Notes under the pieces: model-generated
The model's input: the letters and a program-made list of their open reading frames with translations, nothing else
Databases searched by the model: none
Told to the model about the DNA's origin: nothing
Part shown: one piece after another, positions 46,619 to 56,312 of the stretch
Position numbering within the stretch: position 1 is the first letter of the stretch
Layout of the letters: each line of letters starts with the position of its first letter
Program-made: the position numbers and the translations under genes
From: Phaeacidiphilus oryzae TH49
GTDB lineage: Bacteria > Actinomycetota > Actinomycetes > Streptomycetales > Streptomycetaceae
Length of the DNA stretch: 64,000 nucleotides
Assembly (NCBI RefSeq): GCF_000744815.1
Contig: NZ_JQMQ01000005.1
Span: 6,794,096 to 6,858,095 of the forward strand
Direction: 5' to 3'

Positions 46619-47389
46619 TCAGAACCTGGGCGCGCCCAGATCGCGCGAGATCGACCGGGAGGCCTCCCGGACCGACGCGACCAGCTCCGGTCGCACGGTC
46701 CCGAGCGCCGGATCGCAGACCCGCTCGACCGGTCCGCTCACGCAGACCGCGCCCACCGGGTTCCGCCGCCGGTCCTGGATCAGCGCCCCGATCGAGGCCA
46801 CCCCGGGCCAGGTCTCCTCCACGGCGGCCGCCCAGCCGCGCTCCCGCACCAGCGCCGACTCCTCGTCGATCGCCACCGGGTCGGTCAGCGTCCGCACGGT
46901 GTAGGCCTCGGGTTCGCCCTCGGCCAGCTCCCCGCGCGCCACCGGGTCGTACGCCAGCAGCACCTTGCCCAGCGCGGTGGAGTGCAGCGGCTGCATCGAC
47001 CCCACCTCCAGCACCTGCCGGGTGTCGTCCGGGCGGAAGACGTGATGGACGATCAGCACGCCGCCGTGGTGGAGCACTCCGATGTAGACCTGCTCCCCGG
47101 ACGAGCGCGCCAGGTCATCGGCCCACACCAGGGCCCGCGCCCGCAGCTCGTGGACGTCCAGATAGCTCTGCCCGAGCCGCAGCAGCTCGGCCCCCAGCTG
47201 GTACTTCCCGCTCTCCGGGTCCTGCTCGACGAAGCCCTCCTGCTGCAGCGTCCGCAGGATCCCGTGCGCGGTCCCCTTGGCCAGGTCCAGCGAGGCGGCC
47301 ACCTCCGACAGCCCGAGCCGCCGCTCCCCGCCGGCCAGCAGCCGCAGAATCGCCGCGGCCCGCTCCAGCGACTGAATCGGCCCAGGCAT
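46619..47389 (-). CDS. gylR: IclR family regulator of glycerol catabolism
   Basis: 256 residues. N-terminal winged helix ([25 protein letters not shown], then [15 protein letters not shown]) and a C-terminal IclR effector domain ([25 protein letters not shown]). Its position directly upstream of glpF-glpK-glpD is that of GylR, the glycerol-inducible repressor of the gyl operon in Streptomyces coelicolor, which responds to glycerol-3-phosphate. ATG 47389 with a GAGG site. Confidence 0.92.
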   Translation of the reverse strand: MPGPIQSLERAAAILRLLAGGERRLGLSEVAASLDLAKGTAHGILRTLQQEGFVEQDPESGKYQLGAELLRLGQSYLDVHELRARALVWADDLARSSGEQVYIGVLHHGGVLIVHHVFRPDDTRQVLEVGSMQPLHSTALGKVLLAYDPVARGELAEGEPEAYTVRTLTDPVAIDEESALVRERGWAAAVEETWPGVASIGALIQDRRRNPVGAVCVSGPVERVCDPALGTVRPELVASVREASRSISRDLGAPRF

Positions 47390-47411
47390 CCCGCCGCACC
47401 TCCACCGTCCC

Positions 47412-47427
47412 GTTCGACAATGCAGAC
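47412..47427 (-). promoter_or_regulatory. Degenerate GylR-type site before gylR
   Basis: GTTCGACAATGCAGAC matches the glpF operator context (GTTCGACATTGTCGAC) at 13 of 16 positions; the left arm is identical. It lies 23 bp upstream of the gylR start codon. Confidence 0.4.
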
Positions 47428-47611
47428 CAGCATAGGCCGATGTCGTCCGGAGCACCCACCACCCCCACCGACGACCTTCTCGGCGGGCGCCCCCGCAGGC
47501 GCGCCGAAGGCGCAGCGCAGAGGCGCGGCGCACTACGCGGCCCGCCCGCTCCACCCCCCGGCGACGCCAAGGGGGCCCGGGGGCCTCCCCCCGGTTTCGG
47601 GAAGGGGCGGG

Positions 47612-48561
47612 CTAGGGGGAGAGCCCCTCCCCGGCGGCCCCCGCCACCTCATCCGCCAGCCCAGCGATCTCCCGCGGCCCCACCCGGCAGCACCCGCCCG
47701 CCAGCCGGGCCCCTCCGCGACCCACCCCCGCACCCGCCCCGCATCGAACGTCGCCCGGCCCACCCAGGCCCGCGCCCCCGCGTCCCACCGCTCCCCGCTG
47801 TTCGGATAGACGACCACGGGCTTCCCCCCGGACGTCCGCCGCGCCACCGCCACCGCCGCGTCCGCATCCTTTGGCGTGCAGCAGTTCACCCCCACCGCCG
47901 CCACCTGCTCCACCCCGGCCACCAGCCCGAACGCCTCGTCCAGCGGCTGCCCGGCCCGGGTCCTGTCCCCGGCGATACTGAACGACAGCCACACCGGGAC
48001 GTCCACCCCGGCCACCGCGGTCAGCAGCGCCTCCGCCTCCGCCACGTCCGGCACCGTCTCCAGCGCCAGCACATCGGCCCCGGCCCCGGCCAGCGCCTCC
48101 ACCCGCGGCCGGTGGAAGTCCACCAGCTGACGGGTACTCAGCCCGTACCGCCCGCGATACTCGGAGCCGTCCGCCAGCACCGCCCCGTACGGGCCCACGG
48201 ACCCCGCCACGAACAGCCGCGACGCCTCCGCCCCGGCCACCCCGCTCCGCCCGGCCGCAGCCCGCTCCGCCGTGACCGCCTCCGCCGCCTCCCGCGCCAG
48301 CCGCACACTCCGCCGGATCAACGGCTCCGCCTCCGCCCCCAGCCCCACCGAACTCGCCTGGTAGCTGGCGGTGATGGCGACCCGCGCCCCGGCCCGGAAG
48401 TAGGCGGCGTGCGCCTCGACCACCGCCTCCGGCCGATCCCGCAGCAGCCGCGCCGACCACAGCGAGTCCCCGAGATCGTGCCCCTGCGCCTCCAGCTGGT
48501 TGGACAGCCCGCCGTCCAGCACCACCACCCCGGCGTCCAGCGCCGCCGCGAACTCGTTCAT
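47612..48561 (-). pseudogene. mmuM: Homocysteine S-methyltransferase, frameshifted near the 3' end as sequenced
   Basis: Start MNEFAAALDAGVVVLDGGLS; LFVAGSVGPYGAVLADGSEY and GVNCCTPKDADAAV are homocysteine methyltransferase signatures and hold the first Zn ligand. The paired-Cys motif GGCCRVGP that completes the Zn site is found in another frame. Adding one base to the run at 47710-47713 (GAGGGGCCC on the coding strand) restores RLAGGCCRVGPREIAGLADEV and a stop at 47612, giving about 316 residues, normal for MmuM. Sequencing error is the simplest explanation. The enzyme methylates homocysteine with S-methylmethionine or SAM. Confidence 0.8.
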
Positions 48562-48584
48562 CCCCTCACCCCGGGCAGCCCCGC

Positions 48585-50662
48585 TCACCCCGCCGTCCGC
48601 GGAATCCTCTTCGACCACTCCCGCTCGAAGACCACCTTCCCGCCCTCCTTCGCGGTCACCCGGTCCACCGTCCGGAACGCCTCCTCGTCGCAGCCGATCT
48701 CCGACCGGGTCGCGATCGAGACGTCCCAGCCGCGGTCCGGCCTGCGCAGCCGCACCGACCACTCGGAGCGGGTCCGCGCGCTCAGCGGGTCCCGCTCCAG
48801 GATCCGATAGGTCTCCAGCGCGTCCTCGGTGAACTCCAGTCCGTCCGGATAGATCCGCGTCCCGCCGTACCGCGGGTCGACCTCGAGCACCCACTCGCCG
48901 GCGGCCACGTCCCGCCGCAGCACCCGCTCCGGGCGCGGCCCGGCCTCCGGCTCCGGATAGACCACGCCGAGCGGCGGCGCCTGCTCCGGCTCCTCGAAGA
49001 CGATCCGCGGGCCGCCGGCCGGGTCCTCCGCCCGCTGCCCGTGGTGGCCGCTCCGGCCGCCGCCGCGCACCGGCAGCTCCACCACGCTGTGCGCCGGGTC
49101 CACCCACACTCCGGCCGCCTCCGGCTGCGGCCACACCCACGGCCAGTACGCCGTCGACAGCGACAGCCGGATCCGGTTACCGGGCGCGAACGCGTACCCG
49201 GTGCCGTTCAGCTCCCACTCCACGTCCTCGGTGGCGCCCGGCGTCCAGGTCTCCACCCGGTCCCGCCCCGCCGCGCCCCCAGGTTCAGCACCCCGCGGGT
49301 CACCAGCGTCGAGGCCCCGTCCGGCCGCACCTCGCAGAGCCGGGCGATCACCTGCCCGCGCCGCGCGTCGGAGCGCAGCCGCAGCCGCACCCGGGGGCGG
49401 CCCAGGACCTCCACCCCGGCCGCCAGCTGCCCGGAGTCGAAGACCACCGACCGCCCGTCCTCCTCCCGCTGGTCCGGCGGCAGGTCGGACTCGTTGCCGA
49501 ACGGGAAGAACCGCCCGGCGTCCACCCCGGTCTGCTGCGGCGAGCTGACGTGGACGAGACCGCCGGTCTCCACGCCCTGAGGCCCCCTCAGCTCGTGGTC
49601 CAGCCGGTACGGCGTGGGGTGGACGCTCGGCGCCGGCCACTCCGCCTCGCCGACCCAGCGCCCCGGCAGCACCCGATGGCAGGTGGCCGGCGGCACCGAG
49701 CCGGTGATCCAGGCCCGCAGCAGCGGATCCCGTTCCACCCCGGTGCCGGCGTCGTCCTTCAGCCAGCGGTCCCACCACCGCAGGGTCTCCTGGAGGAAGC
49801 CGATCGCCGGCCCCGGCGGCAGCCCCCGGTCGGGGTACTGGTGCGACCACGGCCCGATCAGCCCGCGCACCCGGTCGTTGCCGTGCTTCGGCAGCTGCTC
49901 CACCAGCCGCAGCACGGTGTCCCGGTACGGGTCGTTCCAGCCGCCGACGGCGAGCACCGCCGCCTTGATCGCCCCGTAGTCCTCGCAGACGCTGCCGTGC
50001 CGCCAGTAGCGGTCCCGGGTCTGGTGGTCCAGCCAGGTGTGGATGAACGGCTCCAGCCGGTCCAGTCGCTCCAGCCAGCGTTCCCGCCAGACCTCCCCGA
50101 CCATCGCAGGGTCCGGCGGCCGGGAGGCGAAGGCCAGCATGGTCGCGGCCCAGGCGTGCATGTCCACCGCGAGTACCGAACCGCCGGTGTAGTGGACGTC
50201 GTTGTCGTAGCGGTCGTCGGTGGAGCAGACGGTGACGATCGCCTTCAGCGGCTCCGGCGCCCGGGCCGCGATCTGCAGCGAGTTGAACCCGCCCCAGGAG
50301 ATCCCGAACATCCCCACCCGCCCGTTGCACCAGGGCTGCCGGGCCAGCCACTCCACGACGGCGACGCCGTCCAGCGTCTCGGTCTCCGAGTACTCGTCGG
50401 TGACCAGCCCCTCCGAGTTCCCGTGCCCCCGGATGTCGACCCGGACCGAGGCGTAGCCGTGGCCCGCGTACCAGGGGTGGCGCTGCATGTCCCGCGGCGC
50501 GGTCCAGTCGCCCAGCCGGTACGGCAGGTACTCCAGCAGGGCCGGCACCGGTTCGCCGGTGACGGGCCGCCAGATCCGCGCGTACAGCCGCACCTCGTCG
50601 GTGACCGGGATCCAGACGTCCTGCACCTCGGTCCGGTAGGGAAGCTCCTCGGCGATCCTCAT
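48585..50662 (-). pseudogene. CocE/NonD-type hydrolase (X-Pro dipeptidyl peptidase family), frameshifted as sequenced
   Basis: The N-terminal ~460 residues (start MRIAEELPYRTEVQDVWIPV) hold the S15/CocE alpha/beta-hydrolase fold with nucleophile motif GISWGG. The C-terminal jelly-roll (RVETWTPGATEDVEWELNG through FEREWSKRIPRTAG) is in another frame. The break is at 49276-49280, a run of five C (GGGGG on the coding strand); six would join the frames into one 692-residue protein. Family enzymes hydrolyse esters or X-Pro peptides. It lies downstream of a peptide transporter and 23 bp upstream of the methyltransferase. Confidence 0.8.
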
Positions 50663-50665
50663 CCT

Positions 50666-50706
50666 CGACCTCTCGACCTCTCCGACCTCTCGACCTCTCG
50701 ACCTCT
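50666..50706. repeat. Octamer repeat CGACCTCT x 5
   Basis: Five units of CGACCTCT (one with an extra C) fill the gap between the transporter stop and the CocE-like start. On the coding strand this is GAGAGGTCG repeated, so it also supplies several Shine-Dalgarno-like GAGAGG words before the start codon at 50662. Confidence 0.9.
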
Positions 50707-50711
50707 CGAAC

Positions 50712-52220
50712 TCAGCGGACCGGGGCCATCGTGCGCCGCAGCCACGGCGCGCAGGCCATCACGACGAGTCCGACGACCACCGCGAACCCGCCGTTCAGCG
50801 CGAAGTACAGCGGGTCGGAGATGTTCCCGTACAACTTGACCACCTGCGCCTGCGCGCCGTTGGCCAGCGCCAGCGACAGGAACCACAGCGCCATCGTCTG
50901 GCTGGAGAACGCGGCCGGCGCCAGCTTGGTGGTGGTCGCCAGGCCGGTGGTCTCCAGGATCACGTCTCCGAGGCCGAGGAGGACGAAGGAGACCAGCAGC
51001 CACCAGGCCGCCATCTGCCAGTCCCCGGTGCGCCCCTGGGTGGCGAGCGCCATCACCAGATAGCCCAGGCCGCCGATGACGGTGCCCATGGCGATCTTGT
51101 TGGAGGCGTGCGGCTGCCGGCTGCCGAGCTTCACCCACACCCCGGCGACCACCGGCGCCAGCAGCACCTCGGCCGCGCCCATCACCGAGTTGTACCAGGT
51201 GGAGGGGAAGGACCAGCCGAGGACCGAGGTGTTCGCATGGTCCGCGGCCAGCAGCGCGAGCACCGTGTACGACTGGAAGAGCACCAGGTTGAAGACCACC
51301 GAGGCGATCCACAGCACCAGGTACGGCCGCAGCCGCCCGCGTTCCTCCCCGGCCACCTGCGGACTGCGGAACATCCAGACGAAGTAGACGACCGGAAGCA
51401 CCACCGACACCGCCGTCAGCACGTCGACGCCGACCGACAGGGTCAGCACCCCGGCCAGGGCGAGCCCCACGCCCAGCCCGACCACGGCCACCGCGCAGAC
51501 CGCGATCAGCCGCAGGTTGCGGCGCATCACCTCGGGCGGCAGCGGCGACTCCGGCCCCTCCCGCCGCCCGGCCAGATGCCGGCGACCGGCGACGTACTGG
51601 ACGATGCCGAAGGTCATCCCGACCGCCGCGGCCGAGAACCCCCAGTGCCACCCGTAGCCCTGGCCCAGCCAGCCGGCGATCAGCGGCCCGGCGAAGGCGC
51701 CGATGTTGATGCCCATGTAGTACAGCGCGAAGCCGGCGTCCCGCCGCTCGTCGTCGGTGGTGTAGAGCTTGCCGACCATCGTCGAGACGTTGGGCTTGAG
51801 CAGCCCGGTGCCGATGATGATCAGCGCGAGGCCGATCCAGATGCTGCCGTGCGTGGGAACCGCCATCGCGTAGTGCCCGCAGGCGATGCACACCCCGCCC
51901 CACAGCACCGACCGGTACGACCCGAGTACCCGGTCGGCGATCCAGCCGCCGCCCACCGAGACCAGGTAGACGGCGGTGCTGTAGCCGGCCGCCACGGAGG
52001 CCGCGCTGCCGGAGGACATGCCGAACCCGCCGTGCACGGTCGAGGCGAAGAACAGCGCGAGGATGGCCTGCATCCCCAGGAACGAGAACCGCTCCCACAG
52101 TTCGAGTCCGAACAGCGGCAGCAGCCCGCGCGGCTGACCGAAGAAGCCGCTGTCCCGCTGGGCGGCGAGGTCCCGCGCGGACTCCTCCGGGGTGGGGGCG
52201 CTTGCGGTGGTGCCTGACAA
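50712..52220 (-). CDS. POT family peptide:proton symporter
   Basis: 502 residues, 12-14 transmembrane helices. The POT signature ELWERFSFLGMQAIL (ExxERF) is in helix 1; GGWIADRVLGSYR and LYYMGINIGAFAGPLIAGWL are the two PTR2 patterns. It imports di- and tripeptides using the proton gradient. The TTG start at 52220 is supported by a GGAAGG site 8 bp upstream. Downstream on the same strand are the CocE-type hydrolase and mmuM, a possible peptide/amino-acid use unit. Confidence 0.92.
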   Translation of the reverse strand: MSGTTASAPTPEESARDLAAQRDSGFFGQPRGLLPLFGLELWERFSFLGMQAILALFFASTVHGGFGMSSGSAASVAAGYSTAVYLVSVGGGWIADRVLGSYRSVLWGGVCIACGHYAMAVPTHGSIWIGLALIIIGTGLLKPNVSTMVGKLYTTDDERRDAGFALYYMGINIGAFAGPLIAGWLGQGYGWHWGFSAAAVGMTFGIVQYVAGRRHLAGRREGPESPLPPEVMRRNLRLIAVCAVAVVGLGVGLALAGVLTLSVGVDVLTAVSVVLPVVYFVWMFRSPQVAGEERGRLRPYLVLWIASVVFNLVLFQSYTVLALLAADHANTSVLGWSFPSTWYNSVMGAAEVLLAPVVAGVWVKLGSRQPHASNKIAMGTVIGGLGYLVMALATQGRTGDWQMAAWWLLVSFVLLGLGDVILETTGLATTTKLAPAAFSSQTMALWFLSLALANGAQAQVVKLYGNISDPLYFALNGGFAVVVGLVVMACAPWLRRTMAPVR

Positions 52221-52479
52221 GTACTCGGCCTTCCGTCGGGCGGTCGGGACGGGGGTCGTTCTCCCCGGGGTCGCTCTCCCCGGGGGTCGACCTCCTCGGG
52301 GCCGGCCTCCCTGAGGTCGCTCTCCCCGCGGTCGATCTTCCGAGTGACGACCCTATGTCCCGGCCCGTGGCCTTTCCTGGCAGGCGGCGTGAACGGGTCT
52401 TCGCAAGCGCCCCGCCGGCACCCCGTCCGACCCCCGGAGAGCCGTCGGATGACGCCTCCGCCGGGGCCGGTCACGGCTG

Positions 52480-53253
52480 CTAGGAGGCGGCGTTCACCGT
52501 GCCGAGCCGCGCCCCGCCGTCGACCGGGAGGACGACTCCGGTCGTGTAGGTGTTCTCCACCACGAAGGCGATGGCGTGCGCCACCTCGTCCGCCCTCCCG
52601 GCCCGGCCCAGCGGCGTGGTCGAGGCGGTCGCCGCCGCCGCGCCCTCGGGGGCCCACTCCCACCAGTCGGTCTCGATGACCCCGGGGGCGATCGCGTTCA
52701 CCCGGCGCGGCGCCAGCTCCGCGGCGAGCACCCGGGCGGCCGTCTCCACCGCGGCGTTCGCCGGCGCCAGCACCACCAGGCCGGGGGAGCTCAGCTGCGA
52801 GCTCACCGCGCCGACCAGGGTCACCGACCCGGTGGGGGAGAGGGTCCCCAGCGCCTCACGGACCGTCAGGAGGTGCGGCAGCAGCTTCCCCTCGGAGTGC
52901 CGCCGCACCTCGTCCGCCGTCATCCGGTCGAACGGGGTGACCCCGCCCCGCGCGGTCACCGTCACCACCAGGTGGTCGAACGGCCCGACCTCGGCGAAGA
53001 AGCCGCGCAGCGACTCCTCGTCCCGCGCGTCCACCACGAGCCCGGTCACCGCCCCCTCGGCGTCCGCACCCTCGGCGCCCGCCCCCCGCGATTCCCGCAG
53101 CTGCTTCACTGCGGCCGCCAGTCGCTCCTGGTTCCGCCCCGCGACCACCACCTGGTGGCCGCGGGTCAGCAGCAGTTCCGCGGTGGCCAGGCCGATCCCG
53201 GTGGTCCCCCCGACGATCACTGTCCGGACCACTGCCTGCTGACCTTCGGTCAT
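52480..53253 (-). CDS. Second SDR-family protein lacking the catalytic Tyr and Lys
   Basis: 257 residues. The Rossmann motif TVIVGGTTGIGLATAEL and the C-terminus TGVVLPVDGGARLG are normal. The active-site helix reads LAPANAAVETA where YAASKAAVETL is usual: Tyr to Leu, Lys to Asn. It shares this loss with the 40151-40876 protein, and likewise faces a TetR gene, but the two are only distantly similar. ATG 53253 is 18 bp from the first operator. Role unknown; possibly a cofactor-binding non-enzyme. Confidence 0.85.
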   Translation of the reverse strand: MTEGQQAVVRTVIVGGTTGIGLATAELLLTRGHQVVVAGRNQERLAAAVKQLRESRGAGAEGADAEGAVTGLVVDARDEESLRGFFAEVGPFDHLVVTVTARGGVTPFDRMTADEVRRHSEGKLLPHLLTVREALGTLSPTGSVTLVGAVSSQLSSPGLVVLAPANAAVETAARVLAAELAPRRVNAIAPGVIETDWWEWAPEGAAAATASTTPLGRAGRADEVAHAIAFVVENTYTTGVVLPVDGGARLGTVNAAS

Positions 53254-53270
53254 CTCCACTCCCCATTCCG

Positions 53271-53309
53271 AGACACTGTGCCTCGATACTATTCCGAGAC
53301 ACAGTGTCT
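53271..53309. promoter_or_regulatory. Two TetR operators between the second SDR and TetR genes
   Basis: AGACAC-A-GTGTCT (53297-53309) is a perfect palindrome; AGACAC-T-GTGCCT (53271-53283) is a one-mismatch copy. Both are preceded by ATTCCG, and they are 26 bp apart, in the 70-bp divergent promoter region. Likely operator of the downstream TetR protein. Confidence 0.75.
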
Positions 53310-53323
53310 TGTAAACTGTCCGC

Positions 53324-53881
53324 ATGATCGGACGACCCCGCGACGACGCGGCCCGCACCCGGATCCTGGACGCGGCCATCGAGCTCTCGACCCGGGACGG
53401 CTATCCGGCCGTCACCATCAAGGGCATCGCCGAAGCCGCCGGGGTCGGCCGGCAGACCGTCTACCGCTGGTGGAACAGCCGGGGAGCGGTCCTCGCCGAG
53501 GCCCTCGCCGAGTTCGGCGGCGGCATGGTCGACCCGGCGATGACCGACGACCCCGAGGCCGACCTGCGGACCTTCCTGGACGCCACCTTCACCCTGGCCG
53601 GCAGGCCCCCCGTGGCCGACGTCCTCCTCGGCGTCACTGCCGACTCCGTCGCCTGCGCCGAACTCCGCGCCACCCTCCGGGAGTTCATCGCCGTCCGACG
53701 CAACGCCCTGCGCACCAGGCTGAGCCGCCTCGGCCCCTGGAAGGTGCCGCTGGACACCGCCGTCGACCTGGTCTACGGCAGCATGTGGTACCGCCTGATC
53801 TCCGCCCACGCCCCGGTCACCCGCCAGCTCACCGACGAGCTGATGCCGGTCCTGGACGCCCTCCGCGCCACCCCGGGCTGA
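53324..53881 (+). CDS. TetR family regulator
   Basis: 185 residues: helix-turn-helix VTIKGIAEAAGVGRQTVYRWW and a C-terminal TetR_C-type domain (LVYGSMWYRLISAHAPV). ATG 53324 lies 14 bp after the second palindrome. It probably represses itself and the divergent SDR gene. Confidence 0.9.
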   Translation: MIGRPRDDAARTRILDAAIELSTRDGYPAVTIKGIAEAAGVGRQTVYRWWNSRGAVLAEALAEFGGGMVDPAMTDDPEADLRTFLDATFTLAGRPPVADVLLGVTADSVACAELRATLREFIAVRRNALRTRLSRLGPWKVPLDTAVDLVYGSMWYRLISAHAPVTRQLTDELMPVLDALRATPG

Positions 53882-54088
53882 CCAGGCGGAAGGGCCGGAC
53901 CGGCGCCCACCGGCCATGTCGGCCGTCCCCACAGCTCCGTCCGGCGCCATGTGGCGGTCCGACACACCCGCGGCCACCCCTGGCGCGGAGCCGATTCCCC
54001 TGGCAGATTCCTCCCGACGCCACGCGGAACCCGATCGGACGACGGGCTCCGCGCCGACCGCCCGCACCACACTCAAAGGGGAGGACCC

Positions 54089-56236
54089 GTGGGCACCGCA
54101 CCCCACCCCGACCAGCAGACCGAGCCCCCCGGCGACGCCCCCCTCTGGCGACCGTCCCCGAGCCGCGCCGCCGCCACCCGGATGGCCGCCTTCCAGCGCT
54201 TCGCCGCCGAGCACCACGGCGCCCCGGCCGAGCCGCTCGTCCCGGCCCCCGAGGAGGCCGGCGCAGCGGGCGACGCCACCGCCGCCGCCCGCTACGCCGC
54301 CCTCCACGCCTGGTCGGTCGAGGATCTGGAACGCTTCTGGCGGGCCGTCACCGAATGGACCGGCGTCCGGTTCAGCACCCCCGCCGAGAACGGCCGGGTC
54401 CTGGAGCTTCCCGCCGCCCCCGAGCCGGCGATGCCCGGCGCCCGCTGGTTCCCCGGCTCCCGCCTGAACTACGCCGAGCACGCCCTGCGAGCCTCCGAGG
54501 ACCCGGCCCGCGCCGGCGACCCGGCGATCATCCACTTCGACGAGCCCGCACTGGCCGCGGGCGACGCCCCCGCCTCGACCCTCACCTGGCGGGAACTCCG
54601 GTCCGCCGTGGCCGCCGTGGCCGCCGAGCTCCGGCGCCTCGACGTCCGCCCGGGCGACCGGGTGGCCGGCTACCTGCCCAACATCCCGCAGGCCGCCGTC
54701 GCCCTGCTGGCCGCGGCCTCGGTCGGCGCCGTCTGGACCTCCTGCGCCCCCGACTTCGGCGCCCGCAGCGTCCTCGACCGCTTCCAGCAGGTCGAGCCGG
54801 TGGTCCTGTTCGCCGTCGACGGCTACCACTACAACGGCAAGCGCCACGACCGCACCGGCACGGTGGCCGAGCTCCGCCGCGAACTCCCCACCCTGCGCGC
54901 CCTGGTGCACATCCCGCTGCTGGGCAGCGACCTCCCCGACGACCCGATCGCCGTCCCCTGGCCGCAGCCGGAGGCGCGCCCATCGGGAGAGACGCCGGAA
55001 CCCTCCCTCGACTTCGAGCAGGTCCCCTTCGACCACCCGCTCTGGATCCTGTACTCCTCCGGCACCACCGGCCTGCCCAAGCCCATCGTCCAGGGCCACG
55101 GCGGCATCGTCCTGGAGCACCTCAAGCAGGCCGACCTCCATGTCGACCTCGGCCCGGGCGATCGCTTCTTCTGGTACACCTCGACCGGCTGGATGATGTG
55201 GAACTTCCTCCTCGCCGGCCTCCTCGCCGGAGCCGCGATCGTCACCTACGACGGCAGCCCCGGCCACCCCGACGTCTCCGCCCAGTGGCGGGTCGCCGCG
55301 GCCGCCGGCGTCACCGTCTTCGGCACCTCGGCGGCGTACGTGATGTCCTGCCGCAAGGCCGGCCTCGACTTCCACTCCACGGGCGGGGACGGCGACCTCG
55401 ACCTCTCCCGGCTCAAGGCGATCGGCACCACCGGCTCCCCGCTCCCGCCGGACGGCTTCGCCTGGATCTACCAGCACGTCAAGCAGGACGTCTGGCTCGC
55501 CTCGGTCAGCGGCGGCACCGACCTCTGCTCCTGCCTGGTCGGGGGAGTGCCGACGCTCCCCGTGTACCTCGGCGAGATCCAGGCCCCCGCCCTCGGCGTC
55601 GACGTCCAGGCCTGGGACCCGGCCGGGAAGCCGCTCACCGACGAGGTCGGCGAGCTCGTGGTCACCCAGCCCGTGCCCTCCATGCCGCTCTACTTCTGGA
55701 ACGATCCGGAGGGCACCCGCTACCGCGACAGCTACTTCGACGTCTACCCGGGCGTCTGGCGGCACGGCGACTGGATCACCGTCACCCCCCGCAACACCGT
55801 GGTCATCCACGGCCGTTCCGACTCCACCCTCAACCGCCAGGGCGTCCGGATGGGCTCCGCCGACATCTACGAGGTCGTCGAACGCCTCCCGGAGATCCGG
55901 GAATCCCTCGTCATCGGCCTCGAGGAGCCGGACGGCGGCTACTGGATGCCGCTCTTCGTCGTCCTCGCCCCCGGCGCCGCACTCGACGACGAACTGCGCG
56001 CCCGCATCCGCACCGCCCTGCGCGAGCAGCTCTCCCCCCGGCACGTCCCGGACGAGGTCATCGCCGTCCCCGCGGTCCCGCACACCCTCACCGGAAAGCG
56101 GATCGAGGTCCCGGTGAAGCGCCTTCTCTCCGGCACCCCGATCGAGAAGGCGGTCAACCCCGGGTCCCTCGACGACCCGGCCGCCCTCCGCCCCTTCCAG
56201 CGGCTGGCCGCCGAACGGGCCGAGCAGCGCGACTGA
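54089..56236 (+). CDS. Acetoacetyl-CoA synthetase
   Basis: 715 residues. ANL superfamily with the acetyl/acetoacetyl-CoA synthetase N-terminus (FPGSRLNYAEHAL), ATP loop LYSSGTTGLPKPIVQ, WYTSTGWMMWNFLLAGL, SGGTDLCSCLVGG and the C-terminal Lys in TLTGKRIEVPVKRLL. It activates acetoacetate to acetoacetyl-CoA, feeding ketone bodies or PHB breakdown products into metabolism. GTG 54089 has an AGGGGAGGA site. Monocistronic: TetR gene upstream on the same strand, convergent glucanase downstream. Confidence 0.93.
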   Translation: MGTAPHPDQQTEPPGDAPLWRPSPSRAAATRMAAFQRFAAEHHGAPAEPLVPAPEEAGAAGDATAAARYAALHAWSVEDLERFWRAVTEWTGVRFSTPAENGRVLELPAAPEPAMPGARWFPGSRLNYAEHALRASEDPARAGDPAIIHFDEPALAAGDAPASTLTWRELRSAVAAVAAELRRLDVRPGDRVAGYLPNIPQAAVALLAAASVGAVWTSCAPDFGARSVLDRFQQVEPVVLFAVDGYHYNGKRHDRTGTVAELRRELPTLRALVHIPLLGSDLPDDPIAVPWPQPEARPSGETPEPSLDFEQVPFDHPLWILYSSGTTGLPKPIVQGHGGIVLEHLKQADLHVDLGPGDRFFWYTSTGWMMWNFLLAGLLAGAAIVTYDGSPGHPDVSAQWRVAAAAGVTVFGTSAAYVMSCRKAGLDFHSTGGDGDLDLSRLKAIGTTGSPLPPDGFAWIYQHVKQDVWLASVSGGTDLCSCLVGGVPTLPVYLGEIQAPALGVDVQAWDPAGKPLTDEVGELVVTQPVPSMPLYFWNDPEGTRYRDSYFDVYPGVWRHGDWITVTPRNTVVIHGRSDSTLNRQGVRMGSADIYEVVERLPEIRESLVIGLEEPDGGYWMPLFVVLAPGAALDDELRARIRTALREQLSPRHVPDEVIAVPAVPHTLTGKRIEVPVKRLLSGTPIEKAVNPGSLDDPAALRPFQRLAAERAEQRD

Positions 56237-56312
56237 GCCGCCCGGACGAGGCGAACGTGCGGGCCGGGGGAACCGGCCATCGGCCCCCGGCCCGCACGGC
56301 TGCCGGTGTCGA

